Positions 8,509 through 16,198 of a DNA stretch of 64,000 nucleotides are shown here, piece by piece; the first letter of the stretch is position 1; each line of letters starts with the position of its first letter. This DNA is from Sulfitobacter delicatus (GTDB lineage Bacteria > Pseudomonadota > Alphaproteobacteria > Rhodobacterales > Rhodobacteraceae): assembly GCF_900102535.1 (NCBI RefSeq), contig NZ_FNBP01000004.1, forward strand, positions 62,001 to 126,000, read 5' to 3'. The notes below the pieces were generated by a model, which was given only the letters and a program-made list of their open reading frames with translations, was not told where the DNA came from and made no database searches. Position numbers and translations under genes: made by a program.

Positions 8509-9291
8509 TTAGATGTCCAACTCAACCCAGATCGGCACGTGATCCGACGGTTTGTAGCGCCCGCGCACGTCGCGATCAATCTGACAGTCGCGCAAGCGGT
8601 CCGCGCAGGCTGGCGACAGAAGAAAGTGGTCGATCCGAATGCCGTTGTTCCGGTTCCACGCGCCCGCCTGATAATCCCAGAAAGAATAATGGCCCGGCCC
8701 TTGAGTGCGCGCGCGGAACGCGTCGGTTAGCCCAAGGTTCACCAGCCGCCGCCATGCCGCGCGGGATTCAGGACGAAAGAGCGCATCTTCGCGCCAGCTG
8801 TCAGGTTTTGCTGCGTCCTCTGCCTGCGGGATGATGTTGTAATCGCCCGCCATGAGGAAAGGTGTTTCCTCAGCCAGCAACCTCTCCGCGCGCGTTTGAA
8901 GCCGTTCCATCCAAGCCAGTTTGTAGTCGTATTTGGGGCCCGGCACCGGGTTGCCATTGGGCAAGTAAAGCCCGCAAACCCGCACCGCCATCTCATCGCC
9001 GACAACCGTGGCTTCGATCCAGCGTGCCTGCTCATCAGTGTCATCACCGGGCAGGCCGCGGGTCACATCTTCCAGCGGCAGTTTCGACAGGATTGCCACC
9101 CCGTTGAACGACTTCTGCCCATGTGTTTCGACATTGTAGCCGCGGTCTTCGAACAGGTCGCGCGGGAAGGCCTCATCAACCGATTTGATCTCTTGCAGAA
9201 CCACAACGTCGGGCCGGGCTTCATCGAGCCATTCGGGCAGTGCCGCGGCGCGTGCTTTGATTCCATTAATGTTGAAACTAGCGATCTTCAT
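8509..9291 (-). CDS. xth: Exodeoxyribonuclease III
   Basis: A 260-residue AP endonuclease/3'-5' exonuclease for base-excision repair. The N-terminus MKIASFNINGIKARA, LQEIKSVDEAFP (metal-binding Glu), GDYNIIPQ and the C-terminal SDHVPIWVEL (catalytic Asp-His) are diagnostic of the Xth/ExoA family. The length is normal. The start at 9291 has a strong AAGGGGG site upstream. Confidence 0.93.
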   Translation of the reverse strand: MKIASFNINGIKARAAALPEWLDEARPDVVVLQEIKSVDEAFPRDLFEDRGYNVETHGQKSFNGVAILSKLPLEDVTRGLPGDDTDEQARWIEATVVGDEMAVRVCGLYLPNGNPVPGPKYDYKLAWMERLQTRAERLLAEETPFLMAGDYNIIPQAEDAAKPDSWREDALFRPESRAAWRRLVNLGLTDAFRARTQGPGHYSFWDYQAGAWNRNNGIRIDHFLLSPACADRLRDCQIDRDVRGRYKPSDHVPIWVELDI

Positions 9292-9642
9292 CTCGGCCCC
9301 CTTAGGTTCTTCCTTCCGCTATCGCGCAATCGAAAGCTTCGGGCAAGGGCCGACCGCGCTCGTCCCCTAGATGATTCGCCTTAGTCATTACACGCAGTAA
9401 GGGAATAGCGAGCATGGAGGGAAAGTGTTTTGTCCTACCCTAGCCCTGTGGATAGAAAAATTTCGGCGGAAGTAAAGTTCCGAACTGCAGTTTCATAGTG
9501 CCTAACTACGGGTTGAAGCTAATGTGGATAAATGAAGCATTACAAATGGTTAACGCAAAAATATCTTGGCTAAACACGTTTAAGCTGCATGAGATGAGTC
9601 ACCACATCTTTAAATTGCAATGTAGCGAAAAAGGATACGGAT
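9292..9642. other. AT-rich divergent intergenic region upstream of the FTTGL-repeat gene
   Basis: This is 351 bp between xth and the repeat-peptide gene. From about 9420 on, it is clearly richer in A and T than the surrounding coding DNA. It holds a near-palindrome GCTAAAC-AC-GTTTAAGC (9569-9585) and an AAAGGA ribosome-binding site 8 nt before 9643. I could not fix a convincing -35/-10 pair. Short ORFs here read as noise. Confidence 0.4.
9569..9585. promoter_or_regulatory. Near-palindrome upstream of the repeat-peptide gene
   Basis: TAAAC and GTTTA arms flank a central AC, about 60 bp before the start codon at 9643. The size and position fit a transcription-factor operator, but no regulator can be named. 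Confidence 0.3.
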
Positions 9643-9885
9643 ATGACCGCAGTAGCAGCACAGATTACAGCACCCCTGACAACCATGCCAGCCGCCCAAA
9701 ATGCCCTCGAAATCGGAGCCGGTACCGAGCTTTTCACCACGGGTCTTTGCCATGGCGAAGGGGACCATCTGACTGGCGGCGGGGTTGAGATGTTTACGAC
9801 CGGGTTGCAGTGCCGCGAAACCCGTATGGGGCAGGGCGCTGGCACAGGTCTTTTCACAACCGGCCTGAGCCCGCAGCACGCGTAA
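9643..9885 (+). CDS. 80-residue peptide with three 20-residue FTTGL repeats
   Basis: A small protein of unknown function. After a 24-residue Ala/Thr-rich start, three units follow with exactly 20-residue spacing: residues 25-35, 45-55 and 65-75, each fitting G-x-G-[TV]-x-[LM]-FTTGL. The FTTGL codons of the three copies differ at most third positions (for example ACC/ACG/ACA and GGT/GGG/GGC) yet encode the same residues, so selection acts on the protein. Cysteines occur one and two residues after repeats 1 and 2; there is no signal peptide or membrane segment. A good AAAGGA site precedes the ATG. A hairpin and a 353-residue gene follow. It could be a precursor peptide or a small binding scaffold; I cannot decide. 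Confidence 0.75.
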   Translation: MTAVAAQITAPLTTMPAAQNALEIGAGTELFTTGLCHGEGDHLTGGGVEMFTTGLQCRETRMGQGAGTGLFTTGLSPQHA

Positions 9886-9900
9886 CGGATTACTGACCGC

Positions 9901-9927
9901 AGAGCGGGCGGTTCCTGCGCCCGCTCT
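9901..9927 (+). terminator. Intercistronic hairpin after the repeat-peptide gene
   Basis: A perfect 10-bp stem, AGAGCGGGCG against CGCCCGCTCT, with a 7-nt loop, lies 15 nt after the stop codon of the peptide gene and 18 nt before the next ATG. It has no U-tract, so it may act as a partial terminator or an RNA-stabilising element, giving more peptide than partner. Confidence 0.55.
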
Positions 9928-9945
9928 CAGCACCGGAGGCCACTC

Positions 9946-11007
9946 ATGACAAATGTTGTACCCCTCAGACCCGCTGACGCGCCTGACGAAACCACCCGGC
10001 TCCCGCGCCTTATCAACGCAGTCGCGACCCAGCGGCGCCATCAGGGGGACGTTTTCTGGCTTAAAGAGAATGCAGAGTTGCTCGGAGCATTGGCGAGCCT
10101 GGGCGTCGATATTGGCCCAGCTGGTTTAGAACCTCTCGAAACTTTCCACGCCGAAGTGCTCCAAACCCTCTGCGATTTCCCACAATACTACCGTTTCATC
10201 CTGTCGATTTGCCTCGATCTTGAAGACCTCGGACTCCCCGAACTCTACGGCACTGAACTGTGCGAGCGGGTCGCGCGGGCGGGTTTGGTTGAGGCGGAAC
10301 TGTCAGACCTTCAGCGGGCGGAAGCGCGGCGTCTGATGCAGCGTCGTGGCATCGGTCCTCAGGTGGATGATGGCGCTCTGGGTGCACGGTTGCGGCGCTT
10401 TATCGGGCGGACCGATACCTTCGCACTGCCAAATCGCAAGGCGGCTTATGAGCTAACCCATATCGTTTATTATCTTTCGGATTACGGGCGCAGAGACCCG
10501 TCCCTCGCGCCCGAAGTGCTGGTCAGTCTGGAATACACCGGCCTGCTGGCCTTTCTCGATCAAGACATGGACCTGCTGGCCGAAGTCTGCGCCGCGCAGC
10601 GTTTTGCGGGCGTGCAGCCTAGTCCACTTTGGGAGGCCGCCGTTGCGACCGCGCATGGCGAACACCTGATCTGCGCGGATCAAGGTGCGCCACTGCATGA
10701 CGACTTTCATGAATGGTTGGTAACAGGGTGGGCCGCAAAGATTGCCGGGCGCCCGGCGCTATGCCACCCGGTGCCTACAGGCGCGCTTCGCTTTCATCGG
10801 GACCGCGTATCGGGCGGTGCATTGCGGCCTTTGGCTGTTTGTCTGCGCGACATGGGCGGTGCACGTAGCGCGGACTGGGGACGGATGCGCCCGCATGTGC
10901 TGTCCTACCTCGGGCCCGACACGCATGCGGTATTGGTCGAGGCCGAACGCTCCAGCCCCCGGTTTGAGGATTTCTTTGAAGGTTTTGCCCGCGCGGGTGT
11001 GCAATAG
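9946..11007 (+). CDS. Uncharacterised protein downstream of the FTTGL peptide
   Basis: A 353-residue protein I cannot assign to a characterised family. It is predicted largely helical and soluble, with no signal peptide or transmembrane segment. It begins with a short flexible NVVPLRPAD tail and has a Leu-rich middle (FILSICLDLEDLGLPELYG). Around residue 245 it carries DQGAPLHDDFHEWLVTGWAA with several acidic, His and Trp residues. No ATP-grasp, radical-SAM, YcaO or lanthipeptide-synthase motif is visible. A strong GGAGG site precedes the ATG. The gene shares its direction with the repeat-peptide gene across a 60-bp gap containing a hairpin, so the two probably form one unit. Confidence 0.7.
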   Translation: MTNVVPLRPADAPDETTRLPRLINAVATQRRHQGDVFWLKENAELLGALASLGVDIGPAGLEPLETFHAEVLQTLCDFPQYYRFILSICLDLEDLGLPELYGTELCERVARAGLVEAELSDLQRAEARRLMQRRGIGPQVDDGALGARLRRFIGRTDTFALPNRKAAYELTHIVYYLSDYGRRDPSLAPEVLVSLEYTGLLAFLDQDMDLLAEVCAAQRFAGVQPSPLWEAAVATAHGEHLICADQGAPLHDDFHEWLVTGWAAKIAGRPALCHPVPTGALRFHRDRVSGGALRPLAVCLRDMGGARSADWGRMRPHVLSYLGPDTHAVLVEAERSSPRFEDFFEGFARAGVQ

Positions 11008-11021
11008 GCGCAGGCGGGCTC

Positions 11022-11345
11022 TTACATCGAGAAAGACGTGCCGCAGCCACAAGCCGCCGTCGCGTTGGGGTTCTCGATGGTAAAGCGCGCACCGATCAAT
11101 TCTTCGGTAAAATCGATCACCGCATCGGCCAGAAATGGCAAGGAAACACTATCGACCACCACCTTTTGGCCAGCGCCTTCAAGCACCAGATCGTCCTCGG
11201 CGGGCTCATCCAGCGCAATCTCATACTGAAACCCCGAACAACCGCCGCCTTCGACGGCGATGCGCAGGGCTTTGCCTTCGTCCGCGGCCCCGATCTCGGC
11301 AAGGCGTTCAAAGGCGCGGGGGGTCACTTTGGGGGGCAGGTTCAT
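11022..11345 (-). CDS. A-type iron-sulfur carrier (IscA/ErpA family)
   Basis: A 107-residue HesB/IscA-type protein that accepts and passes Fe-S clusters to apo-proteins. The three conserved cysteines are at residue 36 (EGGGCSGF) and residues 99 and 101 (ACGCGTSF). Length and motif spacing are canonical, so this is a functional carrier; whether it is IscA-, SufA- or ErpA-like is not certain. The ATG at 11345 has GGAG 8 nt upstream. An ATG six codons earlier (11363) with GGAAG is also possible. It is convergent with the gene of unknown function at 9946-11007 and divergent from dgt. Confidence 0.88.
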   Translation of the reverse strand: MNLPPKVTPRAFERLAEIGAADEGKALRIAVEGGGCSGFQYEIALDEPAEDDLVLEGAGQKVVVDSVSLPFLADAVIDFTEELIGARFTIENPNATAACGCGTSFSM

Positions 11346-11440
11346 CTGCAAGCTCCGATGCATCGGTTTTCTTCCGTGTTCACCTAACATATAGAAACCA
11401 CAAGGACAGGTCACAAGGACCGCAATAAGGGCCAGCCGCA

Positions 11441-12598
11441 ATGCGCGCAGATTTCGCCTCCGATCCGGACACCGCCAGGGGACGGCTGGTGCCCGAGGAG
11501 GAAAGCACATTTCGCTCCTGCTTTCAGCGGGACCGAGACCGTATCATTCACGCCTCCGCCTTTCGGCGGCTCAAGCACAAGACGCAGGTCTTTGTGGAGC
11601 ATGAGGGCGATTATTTCCGCACCCGTCTGACCCATTCGATTGAGGTGGCACAGGTGGCCCGCACCATCGCCGGGGCGCTGCGCCTGAACGGCGAGCTGAC
11701 TGAGGCCGTGGCGCTGGCCCATGATCTGGGCCACACGCCCTTCGGCCATACGGGCGAGGACGCGCTGCATGCGCTGATGCAGCCTTACGGCGGGTTTGAC
11801 CACAACGCGCAGGCGATCAAGATCGTCACCGCGCTGGAACGGCACTACGCCGAGTTCAACGGGCTGAACCTGACGTGGGACACGCTGGAAGGCATCGCCA
11901 AACACAACGGCCCGGTGACCGGCGATCTGCCTCATGCGCTGGCCGAGTACAACGCGCGGCACGATTTGGAACTGCACACCCATGCCAGTGCGGAGGCTCA
12001 GGTGGCGGCGCTGTCGGATGATATCGCTTACAACAACCACGATCTGCACGACGGGCTGCGCGCCGGGCTCTTTACTGAGGTCGAGATCGCAGACTTGCCG
12101 ATGGTGGGCGCAGCCTATGCGGAGGTTGATCGTCTGTACCCCAATACCGATTCCTACCGTCGCCGCCACGAAGCGCTGCGCCGGGTATTTGGTGTCATGG
12201 TAGGGGATGTGATCGAAACCTCGGCGAACCTGCTGAAGGAGTCGGGGGCCACATCACCGGATGACATTCGCCACCTCGGCCGTCCTGTGATCCGCTTCTC
12301 CGACCCAGTCTGGCGCGATCTGCGGGAAATTCGCAAGTTCCTCTTTACCCGCATGTATCGCGCGCCATCGGTCATGGAGCAGCGCGAGAAGGTTACGAAA
12401 GTGGTGGAAGACCTCTTCCCGCTATTCCTCTCGAAGTCCGATCTGCTGCCGCGCCACTGGGCTGACGCAGTCGCAGCGGCGCAGGACGAAGTGACCTTGG
12501 CCCGAATGGTCTCGGACTATATCGCCGGGATGACCGACCGTTTCGCCCTACAGGAACACGCGCGTCTCTTTGGCCGCGATCTGCGGGATTTCCGCTAG
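11441..12598 (+). CDS. dgt: Deoxyguanosinetriphosphate triphosphohydrolase-like protein
   Basis: A 385-residue HD-domain phosphohydrolase of the dGTPase family, removing triphosphate from dNTPs to control nucleotide pools. Family marks are FQRDRDRIIHASAFRRLKHKTQV, the RLTHSIEVAQVAR segment (first metal His), ALAHDLGHTPFGHTGE (HD pair) and the later DDIAYNNHD Asp. The length matches the shorter alphaproteobacterial Dgt clade. An AAGGG site lies before the ATG. It is divergent from the Fe-S carrier gene with a 95-bp shared upstream region. Confidence 0.9.
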   Translation: MRADFASDPDTARGRLVPEEESTFRSCFQRDRDRIIHASAFRRLKHKTQVFVEHEGDYFRTRLTHSIEVAQVARTIAGALRLNGELTEAVALAHDLGHTPFGHTGEDALHALMQPYGGFDHNAQAIKIVTALERHYAEFNGLNLTWDTLEGIAKHNGPVTGDLPHALAEYNARHDLELHTHASAEAQVAALSDDIAYNNHDLHDGLRAGLFTEVEIADLPMVGAAYAEVDRLYPNTDSYRRRHEALRRVFGVMVGDVIETSANLLKESGATSPDDIRHLGRPVIRFSDPVWRDLREIRKFLFTRMYRAPSVMEQREKVTKVVEDLFPLFLSKSDLLPRHWADAVAAAQDEVTLARMVSDYIAGMTDRFALQEHARLFGRDLRDFR

Positions 12599-12632
12599 AG
12601 TGAACCTTTCGCCGATATGGGCCGCATGCTAT

Positions 12633-12652
12633 CTGTTAATAGAGATTAACAG
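12633..12652 (+). promoter_or_regulatory. Perfect inverted repeat just before the SDR-like gene
   Basis: CTGTTAAT-AGAG-ATTAACAG is a perfect 8-bp inverted repeat with a 4-nt loop ending 8 nt before the ATG at 12661. Its last bases overlap the AGGTGA ribosome-binding site. It could be a protein operator, or an RNA hairpin that hides the site. It also contains TTAA-N6-TTAA, one base short of the CtrA spacing. Confidence 0.5.
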
Positions 12653-12660
12653 GTGATCCC

Positions 12661-13284
12661 ATGATTCAGAGTCCGGTTCTGCCAGACAGCCTTGCTGACG
12701 ACGCGACCTTTGCCATTCTTTCGGCAGGTCAGGGGCCGGGTCCGGCGTTTGCAGATCGTGCCGCAACGCTCGGTGCTAATGTTGTGGCGATGGACGGCAA
12801 CCCCGCGGCTCTGGCCAAGGTTGTTGGCCTGTCACCAGCCAAAATCGAGGGGCTGGCGGTGCTGGGGAACCCGGTTGCGCGGCTGGAACCACTGCGCAAA
12901 GCATGGGGCGCGTCGCCCCTGCATCTCTTGCTCAACCTCACTCCTTTTGAGGCGAACGGTACGGCGGACAACGGGATCGACGCGCAAATTCGCGGGCTGT
13001 CCGCGTCGATGCGCGCCTTCGGCCATGGGCTGGCTGCAGGGCAGGGGGCGGTGGTGACTGTTCTGCCGCGCCCAACTGAACCGCTGGCGTTGAATGCGCG
13101 TGGTCTGATTGCGGCGATAGAGGCGGCTAACAAAGCGCTCGCCGAGGTATTTGCCGCCCGCGGGATACGGTTCTATACGTTGACGGTGCCTGAGGGGCAG
13201 CCGGACGCCGCCGCCGATACCGCGCTCTTTCTCGGGACCAAAGCCGGTCGACGCCTCCGAAGTGGCCGGATCGATCTGGACTAA
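12661..13284 (+). CDS. SDR-like Rossmann-fold protein lacking the usual catalytic residues
   Basis: A 207-residue protein with the rhythm of a short-chain dehydrogenase: an N-terminal strand and glycine-rich turn (AILSAGQGPGPAFADRAATLGANVVAMD), a central HLLLNLTPF strand, a VVTVLPRP strand and the helix NKALAEVFAARGIRFYTLTVPEG. The YxxxK pair and the catalytic Ser are not evident, and the cofactor loop is atypical. It may therefore be non-enzymatic or divergent. A perfect inverted repeat covers its ribosome-binding region. It lies between dgt and argS on the same strand, with 62-bp and 96-bp gaps. Confidence 0.6.
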   Translation: MIQSPVLPDSLADDATFAILSAGQGPGPAFADRAATLGANVVAMDGNPAALAKVVGLSPAKIEGLAVLGNPVARLEPLRKAWGASPLHLLLNLTPFEANGTADNGIDAQIRGLSASMRAFGHGLAAGQGAVVTVLPRPTEPLALNARGLIAAIEAANKALAEVFAARGIRFYTLTVPEGQPDAAADTALFLGTKAGRRLRSGRIDLD

Positions 13285-13329
13285 GCGTTCCGCGCGGCGC
13301 CTGCCTTTGGCACCTCCACCTCTGCTTGA

Positions 13330-13357
13330 TTGACTGCCCCCCCGCAGATGATAAACG
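13330..13357 (+). promoter_or_regulatory. Weak candidate promoter of argS
   Basis: TTGACT (13330-13335) and TAAACG (13352-13357) with a 16-bp spacer lie shortly before the argS ribosome-binding site. The -10 match is poor, so this is tentative. Confidence 0.3.
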
Positions 13358-13380
13358 GGCGGGGAACAAGGATACCCGAC

Positions 13381-15126
13381 ATGAACCTATTTGCCGAAAT
13401 TCGCCATCTGATCATCACCACGCTCGAAAACATGGTCGCGCAGGACGCTCTGCCGTCGACCCTGAACTTTGACCCGATCACCGCCGAGCCGCCCCGCGAT
13501 CCGGCGCATGGCGATATGGCGACCAATGCCGCGATGGTGCTGGCCAAACCGGCGGGCATGAAGCCGCGCGACATCGCCGAAGCATTGGCCGCGCAACTGC
13601 TGCACGACCCGCGCATTACTTCTGCCGAGGTGGCTGGACCGGGCTTCCTCAACCTGCGGCTGGCGCCGTCGGTCTGGCAAAATATGGCCCGGCAGGTGCT
13701 GTCCCAAGGCACCGATTTCGGTCGGGCAATTCTCGGCGCTGGCCAGCGGGTAAACGTGGAATATGTCTCGGCGAACCCCACCGGTCCGCTGCACGTCGGC
13801 CACACCCGCGGCGCGGTCTTTGGCGATGCACTGGCAAGCCTGCTTGATTTTGCGGGCTATGACGTAACACGCGAATATTACATCAACGACGGTGGCGCGC
13901 AGGTCGATGTGCTCGCGCGCTCGGTCTATCTTCGCTACCTCGAGGCCAATGGCAAGGAAGTGGCCTTCCCCGATGGCACATACCCCGGTGACTATCTGAT
14001 CCCACTGGGCGAAGCACTGGCCAAAATGTACGGCGACAAGCTGGTCGATCAGCCAGAGAGCGAATGGCTGGACGACATCCGCGAGTTTGCCACCGACGCG
14101 ATGATGAACCTGATCCGCGACGATTTGGCCGCGCTTGGCGTGGAGATGGACGTTTTCTACAGCGAAAAATCACTCTACGGCACCGGCCAGATTGAGGCGG
14201 CCATCGCTTCGCTCGAATCCAAAGGGCTGATCTACGAAGGCGTGCTGGAGCCACCAAAGGGCAAAAAACCCGAAGACTGGGAGCCACGCGAGCAGACGCT
14301 GTTCAAATCGACGGAGCATGGCGACGACGTCGACCGTCCGGTCAAGAAGTCCGACGGCTCCTGGACCTATTTCGCCCCCGACATCGCTTATCACTATGAC
14401 AAGGTGAGCCGCGACTTCGACATGCTGATCGACGTCTTTGGCGCGGATCATGGCGGCTATGTGAAGCGGATGAAGGCGGCTGTTTCGGCGCTGAGCGACG
14501 GCCATGTGCCGCTCGACATCAAGCTGACGCAGTTGGTCAAGCTGTTTAAGAACGGCGAGCCCTTCAAAATGTCCAAGCGGGCAGGGACCTTCGTTACCCT
14601 GCGCGATGTGGTCGATCAGGTCGGGCCAGACGTGACCCGTTTTGTCATGCTGACGCGGAAAAACGACGCGATGCTCGACTTCGACTTTGACAAGGTGCTT
14701 GAGCAGAGCCGCGAGAACCCGGTGTTCTATGTGCAATACGCCCATGCTCGGGTCGCATCGATCCTGCGCAAGGCCGAAGCGGCGGGCATCGACGTCGCTG
14801 ATGCAACATTGCGGGACGCAGACCTCAGCAAACTGGACCACGAAGCCGAGATCGGTCTGTTGCGCAAACTCGCCGAATGGCCGCGTTTGGTAGAGACCGC
14901 CGCACGGAGCAACGAGCCACATCGGGTGGCCTTCTACCTCTATGAATTGGCGTCGGATTTCCACAGCCTCTACCATCTTGGCCGGTCCGAAGACAGCTTG
15001 CGCGCGTTGCAGGAAGGCGACGCTGCGACGTCACAGGCAAAAATCGCCCTGTCGCGTGCCGTTGCGATTGTAATCGCGGCGGGTCTTGGTATTCTTGGGG
15101 TCACACCGGCGCAGGAGATGCGGTAA
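13381..15126 (+). CDS. argS: Arginine--tRNA ligase
   Basis: A 581-residue class I synthetase charging tRNA-Arg. It has the N-terminal Add1-type tRNA-recognition domain, the HIGH-like [16 protein letters not shown] (about residues 130-145), a KMSK-like [10 protein letters not shown] near residue 400, and the C-terminal DALR anticodon-binding helices. The start at 13381 is chosen because AAGGA lies 8-12 nt upstream and MNLFAEIR is the usual beginning. It is the first gene of the argS-SPOR-nagZ-scpA-scpB set conserved in Rhodobacterales. Confidence 0.95.
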   Translation: MNLFAEIRHLIITTLENMVAQDALPSTLNFDPITAEPPRDPAHGDMATNAAMVLAKPAGMKPRDIAEALAAQLLHDPRITSAEVAGPGFLNLRLAPSVWQNMARQVLSQGTDFGRAILGAGQRVNVEYVSANPTGPLHVGHTRGAVFGDALASLLDFAGYDVTREYYINDGGAQVDVLARSVYLRYLEANGKEVAFPDGTYPGDYLIPLGEALAKMYGDKLVDQPESEWLDDIREFATDAMMNLIRDDLAALGVEMDVFYSEKSLYGTGQIEAAIASLESKGLIYEGVLEPPKGKKPEDWEPREQTLFKSTEHGDDVDRPVKKSDGSWTYFAPDIAYHYDKVSRDFDMLIDVFGADHGGYVKRMKAAVSALSDGHVPLDIKLTQLVKLFKNGEPFKMSKRAGTFVTLRDVVDQVGPDVTRFVMLTRKNDAMLDFDFDKVLEQSRENPVFYVQYAHARVASILRKAEAAGIDVADATLRDADLSKLDHEAEIGLLRKLAEWPRLVETAARSNEPHRVAFYLYELASDFHSLYHLGRSEDSLRALQEGDAATSQAKIALSRAVAIVIAAGLGILGVTPAQEMR

Positions 15127-15205
15127 CCGCACCAGCGCGCCGAAAACAGGCAACCCCATGACCAGACCCGCGTGGCGATGTATCACGCCGGGCAAAGAGG
15201 CAGAG

Positions 15206-16198
15206 ATGGCAGATTTCACGTCTTCCCAGACGACGGCGGGCTTTGCGTCCGATTCCATGCAAGAATACGCAGCAGGAACCGCACCTAAGACACTGACAAC
15301 GCTGACCAATATCGCAGGCGCCGCAGTGTCTCTGGCGCTGGTCGCAGGCATTGGTGTCTGGGGATACAACCTCGTTATTCGAGATGTAACGGGCATTCCC
15401 GTTGTCCGCGCCGTGCAAGGCGAAATGCGGGTTCGCCCAGAAGAGCCGGGCGGCGAATTGGCCCGCCATCAGGGCCTCTCGGTGAACGTGGTCGCTGCCG
15501 AAGGCAGTGCCGGTCGCCCCGCGGATCAGCTCCGCCTTGCGCCGAAACCCGTGGAACTAGAGGCCGAAGATCAGCCGGTTCAGGTCGCGATGGTTGCCGC
15601 AAAGTCACAGGAAGCCGAGGCCCCGTTGATTGATGCGTCCGAAGCAATTCGCTCGGGCAATGTCCAAGATCTCGTGGCGCAACTGACCGATGGAGTCGCC
15701 CCCCTCAGCGGCGCGGGCACAGAGGCCAAAGCGGCGGCTGACCCGGTGGATGCTGCGGTGGCAATGGCGATGGCCGATACTTCCGTCAAACCCAAAGTCG
15801 TCAAAGCGGTGTTGAATGCACCTGGCGTCCGCAACTCCTTGCGCCCACGCAACCGTCCCGCGGGCGGAGCAGTCGTCACGCAGGCCGCTTTGCAAACAGC
15901 ACCTGTAAAAGCCAGCGCCAGCGAAGTTGACCCCGCCACATTGCCTGCCGGCACCCGTATGGCGCAGCTTGGTGCTTTCGACAGCCCCGAAGTGGCGCGA
16001 GAGCAATGGGACCGCCTGCAAGGTCAATTCGGCCCTTATCTCCAAGGCAAGGACCGCGTCGTTCAGAAAGCCACGAGCGGCGGTCGGGTGTTCTACCGTC
16101 TCCGCGCTCTGGGCTTTGAAGACATCGCCGACGCGCGCCGTTTCTGTTCGGCACTGGTCGCTGAAAACGCAGACTGCATTCCGGTGGTAATGCGCTGA
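15206..16198 (+). CDS. SPOR-domain inner-membrane protein
   Basis: A 330-residue bitopic protein. A cytoplasmic tail of about 35 residues is followed by one transmembrane helix (about 36-57), a long low-complexity Ala/Pro/Glu periplasmic linker, and a C-terminal SPOR domain (about 245-330). The SPOR domain has the typical RMAQLGAFDSPEVAREQWDRL start and a final VFYRLRALGF...ARRFCSAL. SPOR domains bind denuded peptidoglycan glycans at the division septum, so a division or wall-remodelling role is likely. The ATG at 15206 has AGAGG upstream; an ATG at 15158 is less supported. Its stop overlaps nagZ by one base. Confidence 0.82.
   Translation: MADFTSSQTTAGFASDSMQEYAAGTAPKTLTTLTNIAGAAVSLALVAGIGVWGYNLVIRDVTGIPVVRAVQGEMRVRPEEPGGELARHQGLSVNVVAAEGSAGRPADQLRLAPKPVELEAEDQPVQVAMVAAKSQEAEAPLIDASEAIRSGNVQDLVAQLTDGVAPLSGAGTEAKAAADPVDAAVAMAMADTSVKPKVVKAVLNAPGVRNSLRPRNRPAGGAVVTQAALQTAPVKASASEVDPATLPAGTRMAQLGAFDSPEVAREQWDRLQGQFGPYLQGKDRVVQKATSGGRVFYRLRALGFEDIADARRFCSALVAENADCIPVVMR

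Noticed and set aside
9498..9788. 96-codon plus-strand ORF overlapping the repeat-peptide gene
   Set aside because: It has no ribosome-binding site, an unnatural composition in its second half, and it overlaps the clearly selected FTTGL frame.
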